From Thalassotalea euphylliae (GTDB taxonomy: Bacteria > Pseudomonadota > Gammaproteobacteria > Enterobacterales > Alteromonadaceae): a stretch of DNA of 64,000 bases. A program made the position numbers and the translations under genes. Shown here piece by piece: positions 1 through 8,972 of the stretch. The DNA lies in the NCBI RefSeq assembly GCF_003390395.1, contig NZ_QUOV01000001.1, positions 186,001-250,000 on the forward strand, read 5' to 3'. The notes below the pieces were generated by a model. It was not told the origin of the DNA. It made no database searches and saw only the letters and a list, made by a program, of their open reading frames with translations. How positions within the stretch are numbered: position 1 is the stretch's first letter; each line of letters opens with the position of its first letter.

Positions 1-2
1 TT

Positions 3-113
3 GCGACCACCGAGAACTATACATTCAGAGGCTATTGGCAAGGTACGGCAAAAATTTTGGCAAATACGTTGTTTTTCGCAACGGCATTTGATGTCGCGGC
101 TAAGTCTAAATAG
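3..113 (+). CDS. possible 3' end of an unknown protein (partial)
   Basis: An open frame enters from the left edge and stops at TAG 111-113, giving about 36 residues that read as an ordinary protein tail (ATTENYTFRGYW... ending FDVAAKSK). It would be convergent with the comF-type gene that ends at 125. There is too little sequence to name a family, and the two other forward frames are also open for some distance, so this may be non-coding. Included only because the frame has normal codon choice. Confidence 0.25.
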   Translation, partial: ATTENYTFRGYWQGTAKILANTLFFATAFDVAAKSK

Positions 114-124
114 TCGTACTGAGT

Positions 125-892
125 CTATAAGCTAAGCGCTAAACAGTAGACACTCACCTTAGCGACATTAGCCGCTTTCAATAGGCGGCTAATTTCACTC
201 ACCGTTGCTCCTGTGGTAACGACATCATCAACCAGCGCAACGTGCATGCCCTCTAGCTTTACACGCTTGCCCGTTACTTCGTTGCTTGTTTCATTACTTG
301 TTTCGTCAGTGAGTAACGCAAAGTTGTTTTTCAACTGCTTACGCCGCAGTTGACCGGATGCTTGCGCTTGCGAACCTGTTTGAGTTTGCCGTACCAAGCA
401 ACCTGCGTTGCATTGAACCTTGAATACCTTGGCAACAGTTCGTGCTAACGGTAAGGTTTGATTGAAACCTCGATGCTGCCAGCGGTTAATGTGAATGGGG
501 ACAGGCATCACAATATCTGGCGGGCGAAAGTCGCTTAGCTTAAGCAGCTCATTTAAATGAAAGCTCAGTACTCGGCAGCAAAGCCGTTGATACTGCCAAC
601 GGCCTAAGTATTTGAACTGTTTTAACCAGTCGCTCATGGGGTATTGATAGGGGGAAATCGCGATTAGGTGGTCAAATGCACATTTGCTGTAAAGCCCGTA
701 GATTTCAGGTCGATTTAGCAAGTCTCCGCTAAGGCTGTCTAACTGAAAACGTGGGATTAATGAAACACAGTGGTCGCATAAAGCCACTTGTTGGTAAATT
801 GGTTGCTCACACAATTCACAATAATTAAAGAGATGGACTAATTGTGTCGCTTTGGCGACAAGCTTCTCAATAGTGTCAGTTATCACAGGCAA
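125..892 (-). CDS. ComF/GntX family phosphoribosyltransferase-like protein
   Basis: 255 residues. The N-terminus has two Cys pairs (C25/C28 and C39/C42), the double zinc-ribbon typical of ComF proteins. The C-terminal half has a phosphoribosyltransferase fold with the PRPP loop VALVDDVVTTGAT near residue 220. ComF-family proteins are linked to DNA uptake or use in competent bacteria; E. coli GntX is the same family and lies beside bioH, as here. The divergent promoters lie in the 145-base gap to bioH. The in-frame repeat SNETSNEV near residue 200 is a small local duplication. The biochemical activity of this family is not settled. Confidence 0.85.
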   Translation of the reverse strand: MPVITDTIEKLVAKATQLVHLFNYCELCEQPIYQQVALCDHCVSLIPRFQLDSLSGDLLNRPEIYGLYSKCAFDHLIAISPYQYPMSDWLKQFKYLGRWQYQRLCCRVLSFHLNELLKLSDFRPPDIVMPVPIHINRWQHRGFNQTLPLARTVAKVFKVQCNAGCLVRQTQTGSQAQASGQLRRKQLKNNFALLTDETSNETSNEVTGKRVKLEGMHVALVDDVVTTGATVSEISRLLKAANVAKVSVYCLALSL

Positions 893-1037
893 TCCTTGCC
901 ACAGTTAGTTAATCCTAGAATTCAGAAACATTAAAGCCAACTAGATACTTGCCTAAACAGGAATGCTGTTATCAAAGCTAGGCTGGCGCTACTGCTTTCG
1001 TTAAACTAAGTCATTAACTTATTATTTATAAGCAAGC

Positions 1038-1829
1038 ATGGCACAAAGTTTAAAATTTTCGAGTATTGGACATGGGACACCTATTGTTTTGTTGCATGGG
1101 TGGGGGCTAAATAGTGGTGTTTTTGAGCCACTCGCAGTTAAGCTCGGTGAGCGCTTCAAAGTGATATCAATTGATTTACCGGGCTATGGTGACAATGTTG
1201 ATTGCCTACCTGCACATTATCAATTGGCTGAGCTCGCCGAACTTGTTTATCAGTCCGTTGCCGAGCCTGCTGTTTATTTGGGCTGGTCACTAGGCGGTTT
1301 AGTGGCAACCCAAATTGCTCGAACAGCTCGACAAACCGATGTGCTGGGTTTAGTGCATGTTGCGACTTCTCCTTATTTTGTTGAAGCTCACGATTGGCCC
1401 GGCATCAAGCCTGAATTGTTAGCAACTTTTCATCAGCAGCTTGCCAAAGATATTGGTAAAACCTTGTCAGGCTTTTTGAAAATTCAGGCAATGGGCAGTA
1501 GTCATATCAAAGAAGACATTCGTCAAATCCAGCAGTTGGTGATGGCGAAGCCACTTCCTAATAGAAAAGCTTTAGAGCAAGGCCTGCATATTCTGGCAAG
1601 TGCGGACACAAGAGCAGACTTGGCTCAAATCACAATGCCTTTTCTGCGCATGTACGGAAAAATGGATAGTTTAGTACCGAAAAAAGTGATTAATTTGGTT
1701 GATAGTTTAGCCACAAATAGTGACTTGGTTGTTTTTGATAAGGCGTCACATGCACCATTTATTTCGAATTTTCAGGAGTTTGTTGAACATTTGAACGCTT
1801 GGTTAAGCGATAATACGGGTCACTATTAA
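1038..1829 (+). CDS. bioH: pimeloyl-[ACP] methyl ester carboxylesterase BioH
   Basis: 263 residues, alpha/beta hydrolase. The oxyanion region LLHGWG is near residue 19; the nucleophile elbow GWSLGG places Ser at 84; Asp210 (GKMDSLVP) and His238 (ASHAPF) complete the triad. BioH removes the methyl group from pimeloyl-ACP methyl ester, ending the BioC-BioH route to the biotin precursor pimeloyl-ACP, in the cytoplasm. Its divergent pairing with a comF/gntX gene matches the E. coli arrangement, which supports BioH over a generic hydrolase. The rest of the biotin pathway is not in this window. Confidence 0.92.
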   Translation: MAQSLKFSSIGHGTPIVLLHGWGLNSGVFEPLAVKLGERFKVISIDLPGYGDNVDCLPAHYQLAELAELVYQSVAEPAVYLGWSLGGLVATQIARTARQTDVLGLVHVATSPYFVEAHDWPGIKPELLATFHQQLAKDIGKTLSGFLKIQAMGSSHIKEDIRQIQQLVMAKPLPNRKALEQGLHILASADTRADLAQITMPFLRMYGKMDSLVPKKVINLVDSLATNSDLVVFDKASHAPFISNFQEFVEHLNAWLSDNTGHY

Positions 1830-1987
1830 ATTATTCACACCCCTTACCCTGATTGACTTTTAGGCAGTTCTGCTCGATAATTGAACAAAGATGTCAGTCG
1901 TCTGACTAAGTAGTTATACACAGTGTTGTTTATATTGCGATAAGCACTGTGAGTTTTAGTTCATAAGACAGATTTTAGGAGTAGGTG

Positions 1988-2275
1988 ATGGATGTTCAAT
2001 CAGCCTTTAATGCAGGCTTACAAGGGTTTACGAACGCAAATCAACGTTTAAATGAAACTGCGGCCAATATTGTTGATGCGACAACAATCACCGAGCAAGA
2101 GCGCAGTGAATTTGAAAGCCAAGCAGCACAAGCTGGTTTAGCTGGTGAGTCTGAGCCTAACCTTACCGAAGAGGTTGTTAACCTTCGCGTTGCTGAATTC
2201 CAAGCTCGCGCCTCAGCAGAAGTTATTCAAACGGCCGATGAAACACTCGGTACGTTACTTGATGTTACCGCCTAG
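1988..2275 (+). CDS. small flagellar basal-body rod-like protein
   Basis: 95 residues from ATG 1988; an upstream in-frame GTG (1985) is less likely because AGGAG at 1977-1981 sits six bases before the ATG. The N-terminus (FNAGLQGFTNANQRLNETAANI) resembles the heptad start of rod/hook proteins FlgB/FlgC/FlgE, and the C-terminus (EVVNLRVAEFQARASAEVIQTADETLGTLLDV) resembles the conserved FlgC/FlgE tail helix. The whole central domain is absent. It is not next to flagellar genes, so it may be a stand-alone rod-like protein. It precedes the SprA-type protein by 20 bases, probably in one operon. Confidence 0.65.
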   Translation: MDVQSAFNAGLQGFTNANQRLNETAANIVDATTITEQERSEFESQAAQAGLAGESEPNLTEEVVNLRVAEFQARASAEVIQTADETLGTLLDVTA

Positions 2276-2295
2276 TACCTAGCATATACCTCGCG

Positions 2296-3405
2296 ATGAA
2301 TATTACGACGCAAGTTAATCAGCTACCTTTAGCGACAGTGGTCAACCCGCCCACTGACAGCCTGCGTCGTGACAATGTTCAGCGAGAAGTTATTACACAA
2401 GCGCCAGCGCTTAGTCAGAGTGCTGCAGAGAAAGGCGTTGCTAGTGAGCGTGAGCGTGCCAGAACACCGGCACAAAACGTTGAAGAAGGTATTGATTTTG
2501 CTGCTATTCAAGAGCAAGCAGAGCGAGAAAGTGCCAGCATCAATGAGCGTCAACGAGGTCAAGATCAATCTGGTGAGCAGCAAGGTCAACAAGAACAAGG
2601 GCAAAGTGCTAATGCCCAAGCGGAAGATGAGAATAGCGGTGAGGACTCCAATACGAATAGCCGTGAGTTAACGCCCGACGAACAACAAGCGGTGCGTGAA
2701 CTTAGTGCCCGCGATTTGGAAGTTCGAACTCATGAGCAAGCGCATGCAGCGGTAGGTGGCCCATACACTGGCGCGCCAAGTTATAGCTTTGAAGTAGGCC
2801 CTGATGGCCGCCGTTATGCGGTTGAAGGTGAGGTCTCGGTAGATTTATCTGAAGCTGGCTCACCACAAGAAACAATTACCAAGATGCGTAGGGTTTATGA
2901 CGCTGCGCTTGCTCCTGCGAACCCTTCGACGCAAGATTTACGTGTTGCGGCAGAAGCTTCTCGTATTATTGCTCAAGCGCAGGCTGAAGTGCTCAGGCAG
3001 CAAAGAGTGGAAGAGGGTGAGGAGCAATCACCACAACCATCAGGTGATGGTCGGCCAACAATCAATAGCTTTGGCTCAGAGCGCACTGCTGAACTTGGAT
3101 CTGATGACGCGAGCACTAACCTTGATTCTGCAGTATCGGCAACGCCAGCGGTTAGTGTGCCCAGCTCAAGCTTTTCAAATCTAGATGCAGATACAGGTGC
3201 AAGTTCACAGCAAAGTGATTTTGCCCGCGATGACTTCGATAGCTTTGTCCAATCAACAATTCAGGCGCAAGAATCAATTTCTCCGAGTTTGCCACAGCGG
3301 CCTGAAGAAATTGACCAAAGAGCAGGGGTGATTGAGTCGCGTTATTTGGCGATCAACCAAGCCTATGACTTGCCACCTAGAAGCCAGTTTGTCTTGCAAG
3401 CATAG
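2296..3405 (+). CDS. SprA-related putative metalloprotease
   Basis: 369 residues. The N-terminal third is low complexity, rich in Q, E, S and N. The conserved core follows: ELSARDLEVRTHEQAHAAVGG with an HExxH zinc-protease signature (H146-E147-Q-A-H150), then the PYTGAPSYSFEVGPDGRRYAVEGEV block and a helical segment ending near residue 235. This matches the SprA-related (putative CJM1_0395-type metalloprotease) family. No signal peptide is seen and the C-terminal 130 residues are again low complexity. The substrate is unknown. It sits 20 bases after the rod-like small gene, so the two may be co-expressed. Confidence 0.8.
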   Translation: MNITTQVNQLPLATVVNPPTDSLRRDNVQREVITQAPALSQSAAEKGVASERERARTPAQNVEEGIDFAAIQEQAERESASINERQRGQDQSGEQQGQQEQGQSANAQAEDENSGEDSNTNSRELTPDEQQAVRELSARDLEVRTHEQAHAAVGGPYTGAPSYSFEVGPDGRRYAVEGEVSVDLSEAGSPQETITKMRRVYDAALAPANPSTQDLRVAAEASRIIAQAQAEVLRQQRVEEGEEQSPQPSGDGRPTINSFGSERTAELGSDDASTNLDSAVSATPAVSVPSSSFSNLDADTGASSQQSDFARDDFDSFVQSTIQAQESISPSLPQRPEEIDQRAGVIESRYLAINQAYDLPPRSQFVLQA

Positions 3406-3447
3406 TGGCTTACGTTTGGTGATTGTGTGCTACGGAGCAAGTCACGT

Positions 3448-3861
3448 ATGATCCATTTTCTTTTCCATAGACTCCTACCGTCGATTAATGCAATAAGCAG
3501 GTACTTGTTACCTCTGTGCATCTTACCAATGACCAGTTTTGCTCAGCCAGATAAACCAATGCCAGATAAAACCATGGATGTAAGTCAAACAATGACAGCA
3601 AAAGAGTATCAGCAGCAGGGTTGGAAAACAGGTAAAGTGCATTACCTAAATTTTGAAGGCGGCTTTTATGGCATTGTTACCGATCAAAATGAAAAGCTTC
3701 TGCCAATGAACTTGCCTAAAGCATACCGAATAGAAGGTACGGTGTTAGCGTTGAAGGGAGAATTTATGACCGATATGCTAACGACCCAGCAATGGGGCAA
3801 ACTTTTCAAAATTAGCGACTATAAAGTGCTGGAACTTGGCGTAGAAGCCAACACTCACTAG
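3448..3861 (+). CDS. exported protein of unknown function
   Basis: 137 residues if translation begins at ATG 3448, which has GGAG at 3434-3437; an in-frame GTG lies at 3427. A hydrophobic N-terminus (IHFLFHRLLPSINAISRYLLPLCIL) ends at a likely signal-peptidase site near TSFAQ. The mature part is short and beta-rich (TGKVHYLNFEGGFYGIVTD, then YRIEGTVLALKGEF), possibly an OB-like barrel. No family recognised. Its stop overlaps the stop of the convergent phosphatase gene by four bases. Confidence 0.65.
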   Translation: MIHFLFHRLLPSINAISRYLLPLCILPMTSFAQPDKPMPDKTMDVSQTMTAKEYQQQGWKTGKVHYLNFEGGFYGIVTDQNEKLLPMNLPKAYRIEGTVLALKGEFMTDMLTTQQWGKLFKISDYKVLELGVEANTH

Positions 3862-4394
3862 CGACATCGCAGCGATTGAGTCAGATCAGTTACTACCATA
3901 TCCGTAATCTCGTTGTTCTGATCAGTGGTTATGACGACCTGATATAGATGGCGAAAATTATCTTCTGGAATTTTGTCAAAAGCCTTGCCGGTGAGCAGTG
4001 ACAGCAGCATGGGAATGGTATTACTGTGCCCGACTACAAGCGCGTTCAATTTTTTTTGTTTAAGCACTCTTGCTAATTGTTCAAGTCCATTGGGTGCATA
4101 TTGAATCACGCTGAGTTGTTTAGCCGTCGCTGTTGGTTGGGCAGTTGCCAACGTTCTTTGGTAGCTGGTGCTATAAACCGCATGAATCTCAACGTTGCTG
4201 AGTGTGTCAGCAAGTAACATAGCTCTTTGTTGGCCGCAGTTTGTCAGTAAGGGGTCGGCACTGTTTGACTGTTTCTCTGCGTGTCGCGTCAAATATAAAC
4301 TGAAACTTTCTGCGAGAGCCGGTGGCGCTAGAGCAGATAAAAATACCTGCCCTGCAAAAACCACACTTAGCAATAACTTAGGCAACAACTTCAT
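3858..4394 (-). CDS. exported histidine phosphatase family protein
   Basis: 178 residues with a signal peptide ending near ALAES (residue 30). The family signature LTRHAEK (R37, H38) and a second VVGHSNT motif near residue 121 are both present, so this is a branch-1 histidine phosphatase (phosphoglycerate-mutase fold). Export suggests a periplasmic phosphatase; the small size recalls SixA-like or Ais-like members, but the substrate cannot be told. It lies four bases downstream of sthA on the same strand and could be co-transcribed with it. Confidence 0.8.
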   Translation of the reverse strand: MKLLPKLLLSVVFAGQVFLSALAPPALAESFSLYLTRHAEKQSNSADPLLTNCGQQRAMLLADTLSNVEIHAVYSTSYQRTLATAQPTATAKQLSVIQYAPNGLEQLARVLKQKKLNALVVGHSNTIPMLLSLLTGKAFDKIPEDNFRHLYQVVITTDQNNEITDMVVTDLTQSLRCR

Positions 4395-4398
4395 CGCA

Positions 4399-5820
4399 CT
4401 AAAACAGGCGATTTAAGCCATTGAGCGCCGCAACGCGATAAGCTTCTGCCATTGTTGGATAGTTGAAGGTTGTGTGAATAAAGTATTCAATGGTATTCGC
4501 CTCGCCTTTTTGCTGCATAATGGCTTGGCCGATATGCACAATCTCAGCAGAACGTTCACCAAAGCAATGAATGCCTAAAATTTCTTTGGTATCGCAGTGG
4601 AAAAGAATTTTTAAGCTACCGACAGGACTAGCACCGATTTGTGCGCGAGCTAAGTGTTTAAATGAGGCTCTGCCAACTTCATAAGGGATTTTTGCGGCTG
4701 TGAGCTCTTGTTCATTTTTACCCACTGACGACATCTCTGGAATGGTATAAATACCCGTCGGGATATCTTCAATTAACTGGCCTTCAGTAGAGATATTGAG
4801 AATGTAGTCAGCGGCAATACGACCTTGATCATAAGCCGCACTAGCAAGGCTAGGGTAGCCAATAACATCACCAATGGCGTAGATATTATCAACCTCGGTT
4901 TTGTAGGTGCTATCAACGGTCAATGAGCCACGTGAATTCGCCGTTAAACCTATATTCTCAATGCCGAGCTTGTCGGTATTACCGGTTCGGCCGTTGGCAA
5001 ATAGTATGCAGTCAGCTTTCATGCGCTTGCCTGATTGCAGGGTTAATACAACACCGTCATCTCGACCTTCAATTGCTGAGTATTCTTCACCGTGGCGAAT
5101 CACGATACCGCTATTCCAGAAATGATAGCTTAGTGAATCTGTCATCTCTGCATCCATAAATGACAATAGGCGATCGCGGGTATTGATTAAATCAACCTTA
5201 CAACCTAAACCTCTGAAGATTGATGCGTATTCACAACCAATAACACCAGCACCATAAATGATGATGGACTTTGGCTCATGTTTTAGCGACAAAATGGTAT
5301 CAGAGTCATAGATACGAGAATGAGTAAAATCAACATCTGCTGGTCGATAAGGTCGTGAACCGGTAGCAATGACAATTGTTTTGGCGCTTACTTGCTCACT
5401 TGAACCATCTGGGTACTGAATGTGTAAATTGTGCTTATCAATAAAGGTAGCTTCGCCGTGGTAAACCTTGACTTCGTTTCGGCTATAGAAACCGCCGCGC
5501 AAACGCACCTGATCACGAATCACTTTTGTGGTGTGCTGTAAAATATTATCGAAGGTTAAGGTCGCCGCTTTTTCAGATTGATTGAATAGCGGATTACTGT
5601 TGTACTCAACCAAACGACTGACGGAGTGACGCAGCGCTTTCGACGGAATGGTGCCCCAATGAGTACAGCCGCCGCCAACTTCATTATGTTTTTCGATAAC
5701 TGCAACTTTCTGGCCTGCTTTGGTGAGGTTCATTGCTGCGCCTTCGCCACCTGGACCTGTACCAATGACGATTGCGTCAAAGTCGAATGTGATTTTTGAT
5801 GTAGATTTTGCTTTAGCCAA
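4399..5820 (-). CDS. sthA: soluble pyridine nucleotide transhydrogenase
   Basis: 473 residues. An N-terminal FAD-binding [12 protein letters not shown] motif, [22 protein letters not shown] (the SthA version, with one Cys where disulfide reductases have CxxxxC), a central NAD(P) Rossmann motif [15 protein letters not shown], and the C-terminal dimer domain. SthA transfers hydride between NADPH and NAD+ in the cytoplasm and helps remove excess NADPH. In E. coli it neighbours fabR; here a desaturase gene lies between them, keeping a link between redox balance and lipid desaturation. Confidence 0.95.
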   Translation of the reverse strand: MAKAKSTSKITFDFDAIVIGTGPGGEGAAMNLTKAGQKVAVIEKHNEVGGGCTHWGTIPSKALRHSVSRLVEYNSNPLFNQSEKAATLTFDNILQHTTKVIRDQVRLRGGFYSRNEVKVYHGEATFIDKHNLHIQYPDGSSEQVSAKTIVIATGSRPYRPADVDFTHSRIYDSDTILSLKHEPKSIIIYGAGVIGCEYASIFRGLGCKVDLINTRDRLLSFMDAEMTDSLSYHFWNSGIVIRHGEEYSAIEGRDDGVVLTLQSGKRMKADCILFANGRTGNTDKLGIENIGLTANSRGSLTVDSTYKTEVDNIYAIGDVIGYPSLASAAYDQGRIAADYILNISTEGQLIEDIPTGIYTIPEMSSVGKNEQELTAAKIPYEVGRASFKHLARAQIGASPVGSLKILFHCDTKEILGIHCFGERSAEIVHIGQAIMQQKGEANTIEYFIHTTFNYPTMAEAYRVAALNGLNRLF

Positions 5821-6003
5821 GTTACCTTCCCCAGAAAACAGTTTGGTGAAATTTTACCAAGAATTAGTAGGATAGGTAACTAATTATACGCGTTCTGATT
5901 GACGATGCCGAAATTGGCTGCGAAAGAGTTAGGATATTATCGAGAGGCAGTTTGCCGAAATGGTCACCCGTTTCGGCAAATTGGAATAGCTTTAATAAAA
6001 GTG

Positions 6004-7122
6004 CTAGGCAAGTTTTGCGGTTAGCAGTTGCCAGCTCTTACGCTGCTCAGCAAGTGTTTGCTTAAGCTCTGTAAATTGTTTGATCAGCTCTGAATTTTCA
6101 ACTTCTGAAAGCAATTTATCTTTTTTGTTCACTAATACCTGCTTTTTAAGCTCGTAAAATTCATTTAATTTAGCAATTAACAAATCATACTCAGCTTGTA
6201 GCTTTTGACGCATTTCTTCTGCTTGAGGGTGCGCACTTAAACGCTGTTGACTGCGCTTTAAGGTCATTGCCAATTTTGCTTTTTCGACCTTGTCTTCCGG
6301 TGAAGTACGTAACTTCGAGGTTAAGCCAATATAATTACAACCTTTGATTAACCACTTGGTTGGATCAAACTGGTACCAGCGAATGCCATTGCGATAATCA
6401 TTTTCAAAGATATGGTGATAGTTGTGGTAACCTTCACCAAAAGTAAAGAAAGCTAACACACCGTTATCGCGAGCAGTGTTTTTATCTGTGTAGGTTTGCT
6501 TACCCCAGATATGAGCTAGTGAATTAATAAAGAAGGTTGTGTGGTGGCTCATTACTAAGCGGAAGAAACCAACTAACAACAGGCTGCTGATCACGTCGCC
6601 ATGCCATAAACCAAATGCCAATGGCACACCAAAGTTCATCGCTAAGGTTAGGGCAAGGTAGTGTTTGTGTTGCCACATAACAATTTTATCTTTTTGTAAG
6701 TCACGCACATTGTCATAGTTATTATAACGATGCGCTTGGTACTCACGAAGCATCCAGCCAATGTGTGAATACCAGAAGCCGCGTTTCGCTGAGTATGGGT
6801 CTACATCATTGTTGTCGACGTGCTTATGATGAATACGATGATCTGAAGACCAATGCAAAATACTGTTTTGTAGTGCAAATGCACCACCTAGTGCATAAAT
6901 CAGGCGTAAGCTCCAGTGTGCCTGATAAGTCTTGTGTGACCATAGTCTGTGATACCCTGCTGTGATTGACATACCACAGTAGATAAAGCAGACAATTGCC
7001 ATAGTTATTTCAGCACCGTCGAATCCATGGGTTATAGCACGGTATGGCACGGCGATGGCAGCAAACAAGAAAGTGATTAAAAACACTAAAACGTTTAGCC
7101 AAATAATACGAGGCTTATTCAT
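6004..7122 (-). CDS. acyl-CoA/acyl-lipid fatty acid desaturase (delta-9 type)
   Basis: 372 residues, membrane di-iron desaturase. The three histidine boxes are complete: HRLWSH (58-63), HRIHH (95-99) and a YHNYHH box near residue 235. Four hydrophobic spans surround them. The C-terminal 100 residues form a charged, coiled-coil-like tail (KLAMTLKRSQQRL... QKLQAEYDLLIAKL), longer than usual for the family. The enzyme introduces a cis double bond into saturated acyl chains aerobically, adjusting membrane fluidity. A FabR-type operator lies just upstream and fabR is divergent, so repression by FabR is very likely. Confidence 0.9.
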   Translation of the reverse strand: MNKPRIIWLNVLVFLITFLFAAIAVPYRAITHGFDGAEITMAIVCFIYCGMSITAGYHRLWSHKTYQAHWSLRLIYALGGAFALQNSILHWSSDHRIHHKHVDNNDVDPYSAKRGFWYSHIGWMLREYQAHRYNNYDNVRDLQKDKIVMWQHKHYLALTLAMNFGVPLAFGLWHGDVISSLLLVGFFRLVMSHHTTFFINSLAHIWGKQTYTDKNTARDNGVLAFFTFGEGYHNYHHIFENDYRNGIRWYQFDPTKWLIKGCNYIGLTSKLRTSPEDKVEKAKLAMTLKRSQQRLSAHPQAEEMRQKLQAEYDLLIAKLNEFYELKKQVLVNKKDKLLSEVENSELIKQFTELKQTLAEQRKSWQLLTAKLA

Positions 7123-7145
7123 TAATTTTCCGATTTAGATATTTG

Positions 7146-7163
7146 AGCGTACAAGTGTTCACT
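7146..7163. promoter_or_regulatory. FabR operator
   Basis: The sequence AGCGTACAAGTGTTCACT is an imperfect palindrome that closely matches, from memory, the FabR/DesT-type motif of E. coli fabA/fabB and Pseudomonas desaturase promoters (AGCGTACA-NN-TGTTNRCT). It lies 24-41 bases before the desaturase start, in the divergent gap to fabR, where a bound repressor would block desaturase transcription. Confidence 0.75.
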
Positions 7164-7296
7164 ATTTTAGCTGGCGCAGATATTGAGTCAAGCCGAGAAA
7201 TGTTGATCTGTGATAAACTTCACCCAATTGTCATCACCTGACAACGGAATTTCAATTAAGTATTATGACTAAGTCTATAAAAACAAAGGTAATCTA

Positions 7297-7923
7297 ATGG
7301 CAGGAATTCGTGCCCAGCAAAAAGAGAAAACTCGTCGACAATTAATTGATGCAGCTTTAGGGCAATTAAGTGCAGATCGCAGCTTTTCGAGTTTGAGCTT
7401 ACGCGAAGTGGCCAAAGAGGCGGGCTTAGCACCAACTTCGTTTTACCGTCACTTTTCTGATATGGATGAACTTGGGTTAACGCTAGTTGACGAAGCTGGC
7501 TTAACGTTACGTCAATTGATGCGTCAGGCACGCCAGCGAATTGCCAAAGGTGGCTCGGTTATCAAGATATCTGTTCATACCTTTATGGAATTTATTGAGA
7601 ACAACGGCAATATTTTTCGATTATTATTGCGCGAACGTTCTGGCACATCAGCGGCTTTTCGCGCGGCGGTTAATCGTGAAATTCGTTATTTCACGCTTGA
7701 ACTGAGTGATTACTTGCAAGAAGCCAACAAGCTAGACGCACAAGTTGCACTACTCCAAGCAAAAGCTGCCGTAACGATCGTGTTCAGCGCTGGCGCTGAC
7801 GCTCTAGATATTGATTTGAAAGAGCGAGAGGAGTTAGCTGAAAATGTGGTGCAACAGTTGCGATTTATCGCGCGTGGAGCCAGTGACTTTTCTGCTCGAT
7901 TAAGAGTTAAAGAACAATTGTAA
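7297..7923 (+). CDS. fabR: unsaturated fatty acid synthesis repressor FabR (TetR family)
   Basis: 208 residues. The N-terminal TetR helix-turn-helix ([19 protein letters not shown]...[19 protein letters not shown]) is followed by an all-helical ligand domain with the FabR-typical [15 protein letters not shown] segment near residue 110. FabR senses the ratio of unsaturated to saturated acyl thioesters and represses fabA/fabB or desaturase genes. The divergent desaturase with a FabR-like operator and the nearby sthA support the call. Confidence 0.92.
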   Translation: MAGIRAQQKEKTRRQLIDAALGQLSADRSFSSLSLREVAKEAGLAPTSFYRHFSDMDELGLTLVDEAGLTLRQLMRQARQRIAKGGSVIKISVHTFMEFIENNGNIFRLLLRERSGTSAAFRAAVNREIRYFTLELSDYLQEANKLDAQVALLQAKAAVTIVFSAGADALDIDLKEREELAENVVQQLRFIARGASDFSARLRVKEQL

Positions 7924-8895
7924 ATGCGTAGGGCGGCAACTGCTTTTTTACTTTTTGTAGCGGTAGCTATTGTTGTTAACTCTCTATTGCAATGTTCTAA
8001 GGATAGGCAAAATATTGTTAGCATAGGCGATAAAAAGGACACAACTTTAATAGCACTAGAGCACAAGTTTAGTGACACTGCTGATGTCTGTTTACATGAT
8101 AGCAATGAACAAAGTTGCCCAGAAAGTTCAAACGCCTTAGATGCTGAGACAAACGGTCAACCTCGAGAAGAGCTAACAGGCATTGATAGGCAATCAACCA
8201 GTAGCTGGAAGTTATCAACGCCACTGTATACTCAATTAGCTCAACTTGAATACTTGAGCGCAAATGGAAATTTGCAGGCTGCATTTATACTTGCCAAAAA
8301 TCTGAGATACTGTTTTTACACTCCCAGCGATGAAGCGAGTTACCAAGATAGAGTCAATGAAGCGCTCGATAACAATGAAGGTGATAGTTTCCTTACCAAA
8401 CTTGCTGAAAACTATGAATATTGCCAAGGGGTAATGCATGCGACCAAAAAGCAATTTGCTCATTATTTAGCGGTTGCAGCAAATCAAGGTCTTCTTGACG
8501 CCATGCTTGACTATGGTTTCGCTAATACCGAGCTCTTAGTAAAGGTAGAAAGTGAAACTCGCTCTGCATTGACTGCAAGAACTGAGGTGCTGGCGGCTCA
8601 GCAAGAGTATTTAAAAACTGCAGCATTGCAAGGGCATGTGAAAGCCATCGCGCGTTTGTCTGATAATTTATGGCAGCAAAAGTTTGAAAATAATGACGGT
8701 AGCCAAGCTTTAGCGTATCTCTATCTGTTGTTGGAATTAACAGACGATAGTCAACTATATAGTCGATACCAATGGCAAGAACAGCGCATGAGCAAGCAAC
8801 TCTCACCAGAAAAAGTGGCTCAAGCAAGAGAGTTAAGCCAAGATTTACTTAGCAATATAGTTAGCAATATCCAAAGTGAGCTAAAAACTCGTTAG
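7924..8895 (+). CDS. exported or membrane-anchored protein of unknown function
   Basis: 323 residues. Its ATG follows the fabR stop with no intervening base, so it is surely translated from the same mRNA. An N-terminal hydrophobic segment (AATAFLLFVAVAIVVNSLLQ) then Cys could be an uncleaved anchor; LLQC is a poor lipobox. The rest is helical with repeated short pairs (LAQLEYLSANGNLQAAFILAK; YLKTAALQGHVKAIARLSDN) resembling Sel1/TPR-like repeats. In E. coli the small inner-membrane gene yijD occupies this place, but there is no clear similarity. Function unknown. Confidence 0.7.
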   Translation: MRRAATAFLLFVAVAIVVNSLLQCSKDRQNIVSIGDKKDTTLIALEHKFSDTADVCLHDSNEQSCPESSNALDAETNGQPREELTGIDRQSTSSWKLSTPLYTQLAQLEYLSANGNLQAAFILAKNLRYCFYTPSDEASYQDRVNEALDNNEGDSFLTKLAENYEYCQGVMHATKKQFAHYLAVAANQGLLDAMLDYGFANTELLVKVESETRSALTARTEVLAAQQEYLKTAALQGHVKAIARLSDNLWQQKFENNDGSQALAYLYLLLELTDDSQLYSRYQWQEQRMSKQLSPEKVAQARELSQDLLSNIVSNIQSELKTR

Positions 8896-8972
8896 CTCAC
8901 TTTGGCTTAGAAAATGTCGTCTAGAAAATGTGGTTTGCAATAAGCGCTATATAGGTTAGCGCGTTGCTAAGA

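Noticed and set aside
2329..2671. Open frames on both strands within the metalloprotease gene
   Set aside because: Shadows of a low-complexity coding region with biased codons.
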